The position numbers and the translations under genes are program-made. Shown here piece by piece: positions 52,787 to 61,986 of a stretch of 64,000 nt of DNA. Position 1 is the stretch's first letter. Each line of letters starts with the position of its first letter. The notes beneath the pieces were generated by a model. It was given only the letters and a program-made list of their open reading frames with translations, made no database searches and was not told the origin of the DNA. Origin of the DNA: Lachnospiraceae bacterium (GTDB lineage Bacteria > Bacillota > Clostridia > Lachnospirales > Lachnospiraceae); NCBI GenBank assembly GCA_017412055.1, contig JAFQOW010000021.1, positions 1-64,000 on the forward strand. The letters are read 5' to 3'.

Positions 52787-54688
52787 ATGAATGTGACTTC
52801 ACAGCTATGTGCGCTAGTTGTTCTGACAGTTGTATTTATATTTTTTATTACATCAAAGCCTTTGAAAATTCAGACAACTATTGCATTTTATATAATGCTT
52901 TTTATTGGAATGGGATTAGTTTTGAGCGATATTGTCTCTGTTTACTATCTGAATAATCTGCATAAAATTTCTCACATTAAGATGACGGTGTTGGCAAAGA
53001 CTTATCTGTTCTTTTTAAATGCAACTGTGTTTTCGGCTATTTATTATACATATTCAGATGTGTATGGACATACTAAGAAAAGAAAAACTGCAGTATATAC
53101 CAAGGCAATATTGTTCTTTTTGGCAGATATAGTGATGTTTATATGTCCAGTTTTGTGGTATAGCGAGAATGGCGTGGTATATACATATGGACCAGCAGTA
53201 ACCGTAACATATATTATTTGTATTTATGGTATTTTTGAAATATGCGTGATGATATTGAAGGGTAGGGAGTTAATGAGCCCAAGAAGAAGACACGCCATAT
53301 GTCTATGGTTGTTTGTTTGGCTTGCAGCAGCTGCAATTCAGTTTTTTGTTGAGACTATGCTTATAGTAACATTTGCAGGTGCATTGGGTATACTTATAGT
53401 GTACATCATGCTTGAGAATCCAGATGCTAAGATTGACAGAAGAACTGGATTACTAAATATGAAGTCTTTTGAGGCATACTTAAGAAGACTATTTGAATTA
53501 GATAAGGAATTCTCTATATATGTGGTTGTGGCAGATGAATTATCGGATTTAAAAGAGGATAATAGAAATGAAGTAACAAATTTGCAGTTAGACAGGTTTA
53601 TAAGCTCTATAAAAAGTCTTAAGAAATCAAAAATATTCTTTGATGGCGGCGATCAAATGATTGTTATTTTTGAAGAGAGTGATGCTGGAATATATGACAA
53701 AAAAGTATTTGAAAGTCATATAGAAGAAGCTGGTAGAAATGGCATGGATTTATATGGTATAGCAAAGTACTTCTATATTCCTAATGCATCTTTTACTGAT
53801 AGTGTATATTATTTGGAAAAAGTTATTAGATATGCTAGACAGAATCATCATGATGTATTGGCTAAGGAAAAGATTATTATAGATGCCAATATGTATAATG
53901 GTATGATGGAAGAGATAGAGACGGAAAAAATGCTATTGGAGGCCTTGGAATACGATAGAATAGAGATGTATTATCAGCCTATATATTCAACAGTAAAACA
54001 TAAATTTACATCTGTGGAAGCATTAGTAAGAATTAAGGATGGTGAAGGTAAAATAATTCCACCAGCTAAATTTATAGCTGTTGCCGAAGAAAATGGCATG
54101 ATAATAAAGCTGGGAGAAGTTATTTTTGAGAAGGTATGTAAGTTTATAGGTGGTGCAGATTATCCTAGATTAGGTTTGGAATATGTTGAGATAAATCTTT
54201 CTGTAGTTCAGTGCTGTTATGCTAAGCTGGCAAGAGATTTTATAGAAATAATGGACAAGTATTCTGTAAATCCAAAGTGCATTAATCTGGAGATTACAGA
54301 ATCAGCATCTATAGAGGGAAAAAATATATTGCTGAAAAATATGGAAAAGCTTAGAAATTATGGTGTAAAGTTTTCATTGGATGATTTTGGAACGGGTCAA
54401 TCTAACCTTAATTATATTGCTGAGATGCCTGTAGACATTGTGAAGTTTGACAGAGTAATGACCAAATCGTATTTTGAGAGTAACAAAGCTCAATATGTAA
54501 TGGGGGCAGCTATGAGTATGATAAAAGGAATGGAATTGGAAATTGTTTCTGAAGGAATAGAAACAAGTGATCAGTATAAGACTATGAAGGGATTGGGCAT
54601 TGATTACATCCAAGGCTATTATTTCTCAAAGCCTTTGCCAGAGAAGGAATTTGTGGAATTTATGCTAAAGGCAAATAAAGTAGAATAA
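52787..54688 (+). CDS. Membrane c-di-GMP phosphodiesterase (degenerate GGDEF + EAL)
   Basis: A 633-aa protein with about seven hydrophobic segments in the first ~210 residues. A GGDEF-like domain follows whose active site reads DGGDQ (no catalytic Glu pair), then a complete EAL domain (about residues 375-630): QPIYS, VEALVR, EINLSVVQC, LEITESA, LDDFGTG and VSEGIET. Synthesis is therefore unlikely, and hydrolysis of c-di-GMP likely, perhaps regulated through the dead GGDEF. ATG at 52787 with AAAGGAG; an earlier ATG at 52754 lacks one. trxB and cdd follow closely. Confidence 0.85.
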   Translation: MNVTSQLCALVVLTVVFIFFITSKPLKIQTTIAFYIMLFIGMGLVLSDIVSVYYLNNLHKISHIKMTVLAKTYLFFLNATVFSAIYYTYSDVYGHTKKRKTAVYTKAILFFLADIVMFICPVLWYSENGVVYTYGPAVTVTYIICIYGIFEICVMILKGRELMSPRRRHAICLWLFVWLAAAAIQFFVETMLIVTFAGALGILIVYIMLENPDAKIDRRTGLLNMKSFEAYLRRLFELDKEFSIYVVVADELSDLKEDNRNEVTNLQLDRFISSIKSLKKSKIFFDGGDQMIVIFEESDAGIYDKKVFESHIEEAGRNGMDLYGIAKYFYIPNASFTDSVYYLEKVIRYARQNHHDVLAKEKIIIDANMYNGMMEEIETEKMLLEALEYDRIEMYYQPIYSTVKHKFTSVEALVRIKDGEGKIIPPAKFIAVAEENGMIIKLGEVIFEKVCKFIGGADYPRLGLEYVEINLSVVQCCYAKLARDFIEIMDKYSVNPKCINLEITESASIEGKNILLKNMEKLRNYGVKFSLDDFGTGQSNLNYIAEMPVDIVKFDRVMTKSYFESNKAQYVMGAAMSMIKGMELEIVSEGIETSDQYKTMKGLGIDYIQGYYFSKPLPEKEFVEFMLKANKVE

Positions 54689-54707
54689 ATTATTTTGGAG
54701 AATATGT

Positions 54708-55631
54708 ATGTATGATGTAGTTATAATAGGAAGTGGTCCGGCAGGACTTTCAGCAGCTGTTTATGCAAGAAGGGCGAAGCTTAAGACTTTGGTTATAGAG
54801 AAAGCAGGTTATAGTGGTGGACAGATAGTTAATACATCCGATGTAGACAATTATCTAGGCTTACAGGGTATAGACGGATTTGAGATGGCTATGAAGTTTA
54901 GAAGCCATGCAGAGCATTTTGAAGCAGAATTTTTAGATGCTGAAGTCTTGAATATAAAAGATAATCAGGATGATGGCTTTATAATAATACTTAAAGGGGA
55001 AAATGAAATTATTACAAAGTCAATTATTGTAGCGACAGGTGCTGGATATAGTAAATTAGGCATAGTTGGTGAAGCAGAGTATACAGGAAAAGGCGTTTCA
55101 TACTGTGCCACCTGTGATGGAGCTTTTTATAGAGAAAAGATAGCAGCCGTAGTAGGTGGAGGAGATGTGGCATTGGAAGATGCCTTGTATTTAGCTAATA
55201 TGGCATCTAAGGTATATCTTATACATCGAAGAGATGAATTAAGAGGAGCAAAAAGTTTGCAAGATAAGGTATTTGCAACTGAAAATATAGAATTTATACC
55301 GAATACAATAGTTGAAAAAATCAATGGTGCAGATGGTATAGTATCATCTATAACTATAAAAAATATTAAAAGTGCTGAAGTAAAAAATGTGGATATCAAT
55401 GGTATTTTTGTGGCTATAGGTATGAAACCAGAGTCAAGTTTTGTCAAAGGTCTTGTAGATATGGATTCATCTGGATATATTGTGGCTGGTGAAGATGGCG
55501 CAACTAGCAGAAATGGTATCTTTGTAGCTGGAGATGTAAGAACTAAGAAGCTTCGTCAGGTTATAACAGCAGTTTCTGACGGCGCAAATGCAGTAGCTTC
55601 AGTAGAAAAATATTTGAGAGATTTAAAATAA
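54708..55631 (+). CDS. trxB: Thioredoxin reductase-like flavoprotein
   Basis: A 307-aa FAD enzyme. FAD motif GSGPAGLSAAVYARRA (residues 8-23), redox CATCDGAFY near 133-136, NADPH motif GGGDVALEDALYLA, and C-terminal FVAGDVRTKKLRQVITAVSDGA. It reduces thioredoxin with NADPH. HRRDEL in the NADPH site supports NADPH use. The ATG at 54708 follows GGAGAATATGT. The genome position next to a membrane phosphodiesterase looks incidental. Confidence 0.92.
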   Translation: MYDVVIIGSGPAGLSAAVYARRAKLKTLVIEKAGYSGGQIVNTSDVDNYLGLQGIDGFEMAMKFRSHAEHFEAEFLDAEVLNIKDNQDDGFIIILKGENEIITKSIIVATGAGYSKLGIVGEAEYTGKGVSYCATCDGAFYREKIAAVVGGGDVALEDALYLANMASKVYLIHRRDELRGAKSLQDKVFATENIEFIPNTIVEKINGADGIVSSITIKNIKSAEVKNVDINGIFVAIGMKPESSFVKGLVDMDSSGYIVAGEDGATSRNGIFVAGDVRTKKLRQVITAVSDGANAVASVEKYLRDLK

Positions 55632-55644
55632 AGTAGGTGAAAAT

Positions 55645-56022
55645 ATGGACAGTAGACAATTGTTAAATATAGCTAGGGATGCATCTGAAAATGCATATAG
55701 TCCTTATTCAAGCATAAAGGTAGGAGCAGCGTTATTGTGTAAGAATGGAAATATATATACAGGAGTAAACGTGGAAAATTCTTCATATGGTGCAACTATA
55801 TGTGCAGAACGTACAGCATTTACAAAGGCTATATCAGAGGGCGAAAGAGAGTTTGAAAAAATAGCAATAGCAGGCTCTATTAACAATTTGGTACCTTGCG
55901 GTATGTGTAGGCAGTTTATGGCTGAATTTAATTCACAGATAGAGATTGTATATGAAGACGAAAAAGGAACATTAATAGAAACAAACCTAAAGGAATTGTT
56001 CCCAAATCAATTTTCACTATAA
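55645..56022 (+). CDS. cdd: Cytidine deaminase
   Basis: A 125-aa zinc enzyme converting cytidine to uridine. The catalytic CAERTAF (Cys and Glu) and the zinc PCGMCRQ pair are intact, with GVNVENSSYGATIC before them. Length fits the homotetrameric short class. GTAGGTGA precedes the ATG, 13 bp after trxB. The next coding gene is over 700 bp away, with large RNA copy B in between. Confidence 0.94.
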   Translation: MDSRQLLNIARDASENAYSPYSSIKVGAALLCKNGNIYTGVNVENSSYGATICAERTAFTKAISEGEREFEKIAIAGSINNLVPCGMCRQFMAEFNSQIEIVYEDEKGTLIETNLKELFPNQFSL

Positions 56023-56034
56023 CGATAATTTTCA

Positions 56035-56685
56035 AACTTCATTTCATAAAGTACATAATTCACACTATCATCACCTCATAAACGTTATGAGATGATTTTC
56101 TGTCACTAACTTATATGACTGCATACGAAGTATCCATCTATTTTTCAACGCCTATCGAGGGTTCCGATGATTTGCTTATATGCCCCTCTTGATACTAAGG
56201 CTGTGTGTATTTTCAGTAAAAAAACAATTTTCAGCTAGTGTGTTCACAGGACACGGACAACGATTCGATTTTCTATTTTCAGCATCCCGCGCCAAAGAAT
56301 GCTTATTAACCACCTGCCTACATAACTCTTCGGCTTGGCCGATTAACTCTCGCGCAGCGAGAGTAGCCAAGCCTCCTCAAACAGTATTTCGGCAGGTGGG
56401 CATTATCTTTGACGCGGGATGTTGAAAACTTAACGAAAATCTCCATATGTTGTCCGTTGCCCTGCGAACATCACCTAGCTGAAATTGTTTTTTCTTGAAA
56501 ATATCACACAGTAATAAACTTGTATCAAGGGGGCATTTAGCAAATCACGGGTTCATCGTTCAGCGTTGAAAAGTAGATGGATATTCGTAGCAGCTTTTCA
56601 CTGTCTATAGGCAGAAAATCATGCATAAAGATACAGAGAGGTGATGATAGTGTGAATTATGTAATGTACTTTATGAAATAAAGTT
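56035..56685 (+). ncRNA. Large structured RNA candidate, copy B (~651 nt)
   Basis: Nearly identical to copy A in the core and folded the same way. The basal stem differs in sequence but is again fully paired: the AACTT and ATTTCATAAAGTAC arms with GTACTTTATGAAAT and AAGTT, then ATAATTCACACTATCATC with GATGATAGTGTGAATTAT. Apical GGCTTGGC/GCCAAGCC replaces AGCTTGGC/GCCAAGCT of copy A, and TGATTTTCTG/CAGAAAATCA replaces CGATTTTCTG/CAGAAAATCG. At one site a G-T pair on the plus strand replaces A-T, which favours plus-strand transcription. No ribosome site supports the inner ORF. Confidence 0.75.
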
Positions 56686-56715
56686 ATGAAAAAAATGTGA
56701 AATCAAAAAAATCTA

Positions 56716-56744
56716 TTGTCAAAGTTTAGAATAAGATTTATATT
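56716..56744 (+). promoter_or_regulatory. Promoter of the MacB-type ABC transporter gene
   Basis: TTGTCA (56716-56721), 17-bp spacer, TATATT (56739-56744), 54 bp before the ATG. It lies just beyond large RNA copy B. Confidence 0.65.
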
Positions 56745-56797
56745 ATATCAGTATATATTTATGATACATATTTAACATTAGGAAGGAAAAGGGACAT

Positions 56798-59449
56798 ATG
56801 CTTCAGTTAAAGGATATTAAAAAACAGTATGTAACAGGTGATACAACTGTAGAAGCCTTAAAAGGGATTAGTTTAGAGTTTAGAGAAAATGAATTTGTAT
56901 CAATTTTAGGTCAGTCTGGATGTGGTAAAACTACACTCCTTAATATTATAGGTGGATTAGACCAGTATACAAGTGGTGACCTTATTATCAATGGTAAGTC
57001 GACTAAGGATTTTAAGGACGCAGATTGGGATACTTATAGAAATAATTCAATTGGCTTTGTATTTCAGAGTTATAATCTTATACCACATCAGACAGTTTTG
57101 TCTAATGTAGAGCTTGCACTTACACTTTCTGGTGTATCTAAGTCAGAGAGAAGAAAGCGTGCTACAGAGGCATTAGAAAAGGTAGGTCTTGGTGACCAGC
57201 TTTATAAAAAGCCAAATCAGATGTCTGGTGGTCAGATGCAGAGAGTGGCTATCGCTAGAGCATTGGTTAATAATCCGGATATATTACTTGCGGATGAGCC
57301 AACAGGTGCTCTTGATTCAGAGACAAGTGTACAGATTATGGAATTACTTAAGGAGATTGCAAAGGAGCGTCTTATCATAATGGTAACTCATAATCCAGAG
57401 CTTGCAGAGCAGTATTCTACACGTATTATAAGAATACTTGACGGCGAACTTAAAGCAGATTCAAATCCATATACAATAGATGAAAAAATAGCTAAGGAAG
57501 CTAAAGAAAAGGCTGCTAAGAAGGCTACTCGCGCAGAGAAGAAGGCAGCAAAGGAAAAGAAGAAGAAGACATCCATGTCTTTCTTTACAGCATTATCATT
57601 AAGCTTAAATAACCTTATGACAAAGAAGGGAAGAACATTCCTTACTTCATTTGCAGGAAGTATAGGTATTATCGGAATTGCTCTTATTCTTGCATTGTCT
57701 ACAGGTATGCAATCATATATTGACAAGGTACAGGAGGATGCATTAGCTTCATATCCTTTGACACTTCAGAAACAGACTGTAGATATGGCTTCCATGATGT
57801 CGAGTATGATGGAAGCTATGGTGGATGACGATAAAGTAAAGCATGAAGATGGTAAGATTTATTCAAGAGATATTATGAATCAGATGCTTATGGCTATGAC
57901 ATCTAAGATACAGACAAATAACCTTAAGGCATTTAAGGAGCATATTGATAGTACAAAGAAAGAAGCAGGAAGCATTTGGGATAATGCGAAGGATGTTCAG
58001 TATGTATATAATGTTTCTTTAAATATATATCAAGGCGATACATCAAAGGGCGTTACACAAGTTAATCCTATTACATTATATGATGATATTGGATTAGGGG
58101 CTATGATGGAAATGTCTTCATCTATGGGTTCGACTATGAATGATGCTGAGGTCTGGAAGGAGCTTCTTAATAATCAGGAATCACTGGAATCACAGTATGA
58201 ATTAATATATGGTAATTGGCCAAAAGAATTTAATGATGTAGTTATTGTCGTAGATAAGAATAATGAGATTAGCGATTATATGCTATATGCATTAGGCTTA
58301 AAGGATTCAGAGGCATTGTCAAAGCTTCTTCAGGATATACTTTTAGGTAGAGAAGTGGATATGAAAGATGAGGAGGCAGTTGGATATACATATGAGGAGC
58401 TTTGTGAACTTTCATTTAAGCTTGTGCCAAATTGTGATAGATTTAAAAAGACTGACGGTATCTGGATAGATATGTCTACAAATGAAGAATATATGAAGTC
58501 AGTACTTGAGAATGCATTGGATATAAATATATGTGGTATTGTAAGTAATACAAATCAAAATGCTATGGAAACTGGTTCTATAGGTTACACAAGCGCTCTT
58601 ACAGAGTATATTATCAATCACACTAATGATAGTGAAATAGCAAAGGAGCAGCTTGCAAATCCTACTTTAGATATATTTACTGGTAAGCCATTTGCATCAG
58701 ACGAAACACAGCAGACACCTCAGTTTGATATGAATAATCTTACAGAAGAGCAGATGCAGTATTTAGCATCATTGTCAGATGAGGAAAAGCAGGCTCTTAT
58801 GCAGTCTATGACTCAGGGAACAAAGAACACATATGAGGATAATGTGTTAGCCATAGGAATTGCTGATTTAGATGATCCATGGTGTATCAATATTTTCCCT
58901 AAGGATTTCGAGAGTAAGGAAAATATTATTCAGGCAATTAAGGATTACAATAAAAAGTATACAGATGAGGGTAAGGAAGATTACGCAATTCAGTATTCTG
59001 ATATAGTAGGAACTATGATGCAGTCTGTATCTGATGTGGTTAATATTATCAGTATAGCTCTTATGGCATTCGTATCTATTTCCCTTGTGGTTTCTTCTAT
59101 TATGATAGGAATTATTACATATATTTCAGTATTGGAAAGAACAAAGGAAATCGGTATCTTGCGTAGTATTGGTGCCTCTAAGAAGGATGTTTCCAGAGTA
59201 TTTAATGCAGAGACATTTATTATCGGTTTAGTAGCAGGCGTGATGGGTATAGCGATTACATTGTTATTGTCTATTCCAATTAATATAGTAGTCAAGAATC
59301 TTACAGGTGTAGATAATATAGCAGCACTTCCATTTGCAGGAGCGATTATTCTTATAGGTATAAGTATGTTGCTTACTATGATTTCAGGCTTTGTACCAGC
59401 TAAGATGGCAGCAAAGAAGGATCCAGTGGAAGCTCTTAGAACAGAATAG
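56798..59449 (+). CDS. MacB-type ABC transporter, ATPase fused to FtsX-like permease
   Basis: An 883-aa fusion. The N-terminal ATPase (~1-230) has Walker A GQSGCGKTT, signature MSGGQMQR and Walker B LLADEPTGALDS. A Lys/Ala-rich linker leads to one membrane helix (~285-305), a large outside domain (~310-745) and three further membrane helices with ERTKEIGILRSIGASKKDV, the FtsX/MacB signature. Such proteins work by mechanotransmission in export or stress, e.g. of peptides; the substrate is unknown. No membrane fusion partner is adjacent. GGAAGGAAAAGG precedes the ATG. Confidence 0.87.
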   Translation: MLQLKDIKKQYVTGDTTVEALKGISLEFRENEFVSILGQSGCGKTTLLNIIGGLDQYTSGDLIINGKSTKDFKDADWDTYRNNSIGFVFQSYNLIPHQTVLSNVELALTLSGVSKSERRKRATEALEKVGLGDQLYKKPNQMSGGQMQRVAIARALVNNPDILLADEPTGALDSETSVQIMELLKEIAKERLIIMVTHNPELAEQYSTRIIRILDGELKADSNPYTIDEKIAKEAKEKAAKKATRAEKKAAKEKKKKTSMSFFTALSLSLNNLMTKKGRTFLTSFAGSIGIIGIALILALSTGMQSYIDKVQEDALASYPLTLQKQTVDMASMMSSMMEAMVDDDKVKHEDGKIYSRDIMNQMLMAMTSKIQTNNLKAFKEHIDSTKKEAGSIWDNAKDVQYVYNVSLNIYQGDTSKGVTQVNPITLYDDIGLGAMMEMSSSMGSTMNDAEVWKELLNNQESLESQYELIYGNWPKEFNDVVIVVDKNNEISDYMLYALGLKDSEALSKLLQDILLGREVDMKDEEAVGYTYEELCELSFKLVPNCDRFKKTDGIWIDMSTNEEYMKSVLENALDINICGIVSNTNQNAMETGSIGYTSALTEYIINHTNDSEIAKEQLANPTLDIFTGKPFASDETQQTPQFDMNNLTEEQMQYLASLSDEEKQALMQSMTQGTKNTYEDNVLAIGIADLDDPWCINIFPKDFESKENIIQAIKDYNKKYTDEGKEDYAIQYSDIVGTMMQSVSDVVNIISIALMAFVSISLVVSSIMIGIITYISVLERTKEIGILRSIGASKKDVSRVFNAETFIIGLVAGVMGIAITLLLSIPINIVVKNLTGVDNIAALPFAGAIILIGISMLLTMISGFVPAKMAAKKDPVEALRTE

Positions 59450-59477
59450 TTATTGAAAAATATTGGGAATTTTTAGG

Positions 59478-59508
59478 AAAGACGCTTGTCACAGACAGGC
59501 GTCTTTTG
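59478..59508 (+). terminator. Intrinsic terminator of the ABC transporter gene
   Basis: AAAGACGCTTGTC pairs with GACAGGCGTCTTT (one T-G), followed by TG; strong 13-bp stem. Confidence 0.85.
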
Positions 59509-59554
59509 TATAATAGTTTTGTTGACAAAAGTGCTTGAATAGTAAGGAGTAATT

Positions 59555-60796
59555 ATGTTACTTAAGATTAAAAAATATATTATGGATAATAAAATGGATG
59601 TTATCACAGGTGTTGTAGCTTTTGTTTTTATAGTGATAGCGTCTATTATGATTTTGGGTGGTTCATCTGATGATGAAGAAACTTCAACTAAGGATGCTTT
59701 GAGACAGACTGTGTCAGGCGAAGTAGAAGGTGAAAGCGATGTGGTAGGACAAGTGGCAGGGACGGAAGCTAACTCTGAAAATATGTCTGAAGAACCTACA
59801 GAGGAACCTACCACTTCTCTTACATATGAAAACTTAAAACAGGTTATGTATGCAAGTGAATCCTTAAATGTAAGAGATTTGCCTAATGAAGATGGAGAAA
59901 TAATAGGTAATTTAATAGAGGGTAAAAGAGTAAAAGTTACTGGACGTTGTAATGAAACAGGATGGTATAGAATTACATATGGAGATGGTGAAGGGTTTGT
60001 ATGTGATGAATATCTTGTAGATGAAAGCACAGTTTTGGCACCAGAAATAGTAGCAGAGGCAGCTATTGTATACGATATGGATACAGGAGAAGTATTATAT
60101 GAGAAAAATCCAGATGCCAAGATGTATCCTGCAAGTGTTACAAAGATAATGACTACAATGCTTGCCTGCGAAAGTGGCAGATTGGATGAGATGATTACTT
60201 TTTCTCAAAAATGTAGGGAAGTGCCATATGATTCCAGTATCTATGGAGTGAGAGTGGGTGAAAGTGTAACATTAAGAGACAGTCTTTATATGCTTATGCT
60301 TGTATCGGGTAACGATGTAGGTGTAGGTATAGCAGAGCATTTAGCTGCTAATGAAGAGGAATTTGCGGCTCTTATGACTAAAAGAGCAAAGGAATTAGGT
60401 GCAAAGAATACAAATTTTGTCAATTCTCATGGCTATCATGATGACAATCATTACACAACAGCTAGAGATATGATGTTTATTACTTTAAAAGCTTTAAAAA
60501 ATGAAGAGTTTGTAAAGGTATGGCAGGCGGCTGAATATACAGTGCCAAAAACAAACAAGGTTTCATATGCAAGAAAAATAGTTCATACTCACAAAATGCT
60601 TCGCAAGGATTTATCCCAATATTATCCATATGCTTTGGGTGGTAAAACAGGATTTCATGATGCGGCAGGTCGTTGCTGTATTACTACTGCAAAGAAGGAG
60701 GGGAGGACCTTACTCTGTGTAACTATGAAGTCAAATAAAGCAAATCAATATAAGGATGGAGAGAAGCTTTTTGAGTATTGTTTTACCTATAATTAA
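59555..60796 (+). CDS. D-alanyl-D-alanine carboxypeptidase with SH3 domain
   Basis: A 413-aa DacA/PBP5-type enzyme. An N-terminal membrane helix (~16-36) and acidic linker lead to a bacterial SH3 domain (~95-145, LNVRDLPNEDGEIIGNL), then the peptidase S11 domain with SxxK in PASVTKIMT (catalytic Ser near 192), SGN in LVSGNDVG and KTG in GGKTGF. It trims the terminal D-Ala of peptidoglycan outside the cell. The SH3 domain may bind the wall. AAGGAG precedes the ATG. The membrane anchor is N-terminal, unlike classical PBP5. Confidence 0.92.
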   Translation: MLLKIKKYIMDNKMDVITGVVAFVFIVIASIMILGGSSDDEETSTKDALRQTVSGEVEGESDVVGQVAGTEANSENMSEEPTEEPTTSLTYENLKQVMYASESLNVRDLPNEDGEIIGNLIEGKRVKVTGRCNETGWYRITYGDGEGFVCDEYLVDESTVLAPEIVAEAAIVYDMDTGEVLYEKNPDAKMYPASVTKIMTTMLACESGRLDEMITFSQKCREVPYDSSIYGVRVGESVTLRDSLYMLMLVSGNDVGVGIAEHLAANEEEFAALMTKRAKELGAKNTNFVNSHGYHDDNHYTTARDMMFITLKALKNEEFVKVWQAAEYTVPKTNKVSYARKIVHTHKMLRKDLSQYYPYALGGKTGFHDAAGRCCITTAKKEGRTLLCVTMKSNKANQYKDGEKLFEYCFTYN

Positions 60797-60835
60797 AGCC
60801 TTGAAAAAAATATTGAAAAAAAATCAAAAAAGTGC

Positions 60836-60864
60836 TTGCATTATTCTAAATTATAATGTATACT
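60836..60864 (+). promoter_or_regulatory. Promoter of tRNA-Glu
   Basis: TTGCAT (60836-60841), 17-bp spacer, TATACT (60859-60864). A small AGTGCTC/GAGCACT hairpin (60870-60889) lies in the short 5' leader. Confidence 0.75.
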
Positions 60865-60906
60865 ACCAAAGTGCTCAAGAGAGAGCACTAAAAAATAAAA
60901 CTCTAC

Positions 60907-60978
60907 GGCTAATTGGTCAAGGGGTTAAGACGCCGCCCTCTCACGGCGGAAACAGGGGTTCGATTCCCCTATTAGCTG
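60907..60978 (+). tRNA. tRNA-Glu (anticodon CTC)
   Basis: Cloverleaf with acceptor GGCTAAT/ATTAGCT (first pair G-U), anticodon stem CCGCC/GGCGG with loop CTCTCAC giving CTC, and T-arm AGGGG-TTCGATT-CCCCT. CCA not encoded. The body matches the usual bacterial tRNA-Glu pattern. Own promoter and terminator. Confidence 0.95.
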
Positions 60979-60980
60979 CT

Positions 60981-61017
60981 AAAACTGCCAAGATTTACTT
61001 GGCAGTTTTTGTTTTTT
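60981..61017 (+). terminator. Intrinsic terminator of tRNA-Glu
   Basis: AAAACTGCCAAG pairs with CTTGGCAGTTTT, followed by TGTTTTTT. Confidence 0.92.
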
Positions 61018-61076
61018 ATCATATAGAAAAGTTATTAATGAGAACTTCCTATATGAAAAAAACGCTCCGCTAAGGA
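61018..61076 (+). repeat. Post-terminator palindromic repeat, short copy R4
   Basis: Palindrome with arms CATATAG and CTATATG around AAAAGTT/AACTT (61020-61055), then CGCTCCGCTAAGGA, the start of the common tail; the rest of the tail is missing. It directly follows the T-tract of the tRNA-Glu terminator in the same orientation. Confidence 0.7.
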
Positions 61077-61109
61077 ATACTATATTCAAAAGGAAAAGGG
61101 GAATGTGTT

Positions 61110-61835
61110 ATGATGTGTCCTAAGTGTGGCTCGTGGAACGAGTCTAATAGTAATTTTTGTAGTATGTGTGGCAATTCATTGATGGTAAATAATAATGGAA
61201 TGAACCCGATGATGATGTCAAATGGAATGAATCCAATGATTGATCAAAATCAAATAAAGCCCATTAAGCCGAAAAAGAATTATCCGTGGATAATTATTCT
61301 AAGTGCAATATTGTGTACAATTATAGTAGTAGTACTTTCGATTTCTGTTCTTAGAGTTGGAATGAGGTCAGATGAAACGGATGTAAAGGAGTATACTACA
61401 GCAGTTGAAACAAAAATCTACAAGGCTCTAGAAGGTGGATGGAACAGCCTTGAAGAAGGTGGTTCCTATTGGAAATTTGAGGATGGACAGTACTGGTGGT
61501 ATAAGTCTTATGATGATTTGGATGATAATTATTGGTATGGTACTACCGAGATAATTATAGGATTAGATGGTATAGAGCAATTGGATTTGAATGTGGCAGG
61601 AATTACAGCAGAAATAATGGAAGGTAAATTGAGAGAAGAGGATATATATACCATTATCTGTAAGCCATCTAAGATTATATCTGGTGGAGTAGATAAGAGC
61701 GATACTAATATTAAGGAAGGTCAGACTTTGACCTATGTATGGATATTAGTCGATAAGGGTGAAGAAGGGATAATAGCAGAGACTCTTCATTTGAGTAGTT
61801 ATGATACATATTATTATAAGAAAATAGAAGAGTAA
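61110..61835 (+). CDS. Zinc-ribbon single-span membrane protein
   Basis: A 241-aa protein: zinc ribbon CPKCGSWNESNSNFCSMCG (residues 3-21), an Asn/Met-rich linker with a repeated NGMNPM motif, a membrane helix (~57-80) and an outside domain rich in aromatic residues (SYWKFEDGQYWWYKSY, near 120-135). It shares the plan of the larger protein at 24026-25594 but not its repeats. Function unknown; sensing or envelope stress is a guess. GGGGA before the ATG; the second codon is also ATG. Confidence 0.7.
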   Translation: MMCPKCGSWNESNSNFCSMCGNSLMVNNNGMNPMMMSNGMNPMIDQNQIKPIKPKKNYPWIIILSAILCTIIVVVLSISVLRVGMRSDETDVKEYTTAVETKIYKALEGGWNSLEEGGSYWKFEDGQYWWYKSYDDLDDNYWYGTTEIIIGLDGIEQLDLNVAGITAEIMEGKLREEDIYTIICKPSKIISGGVDKSDTNIKEGQTLTYVWILVDKGEEGIIAETLHLSSYDTYYYKKIEE

Positions 61836-61844
61836 AATTTATAC

Positions 61845-61873
61845 TTGCATTTTAGAATATAAAGTGATAGACT
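61845..61873 (+). promoter_or_regulatory. Promoter of the rimP-nusA operon
   Basis: TTGCAT (61845-61850), 17-bp spacer, TAGACT (61868-61873), giving a ~105-nt leader before rimP. Confidence 0.55.
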
Positions 61874-61897
61874 TAATGGCGTAATAGTTAACTAGTT

Positions 61898-61959
61898 AGA
61901 GAGTGGACCGAAAGTCCACTCTCTTTATGTGTAATCGTAGTTGCGATGGAACTGCGATT
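61898..61959 (+). promoter_or_regulatory. rimP-nusA leader with a terminator-like hairpin and a second hairpin
   Basis: AGAGAGTGGAC pairs with GTCCACTCTCT (11 bp, loop CGAAA) followed by TTATG. After that AATCGTAGTT pairs with AACTGCGATT (61933-61959, one T-G). The first may end the upstream zinc-ribbon transcript or attenuate the operon that encodes the termination factor NusA. Confidence 0.55.
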
Positions 61960-61986
61960 TAGTGTAGAGAAAATGGAGGTATGTTC

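Noticed and set aside
60756-61073. 105-codon ORF spanning the end of the carboxypeptidase gene and tRNA-Glu
   Set aside because: It crosses a tRNA, a promoter and a terminator and has no ribosome site.
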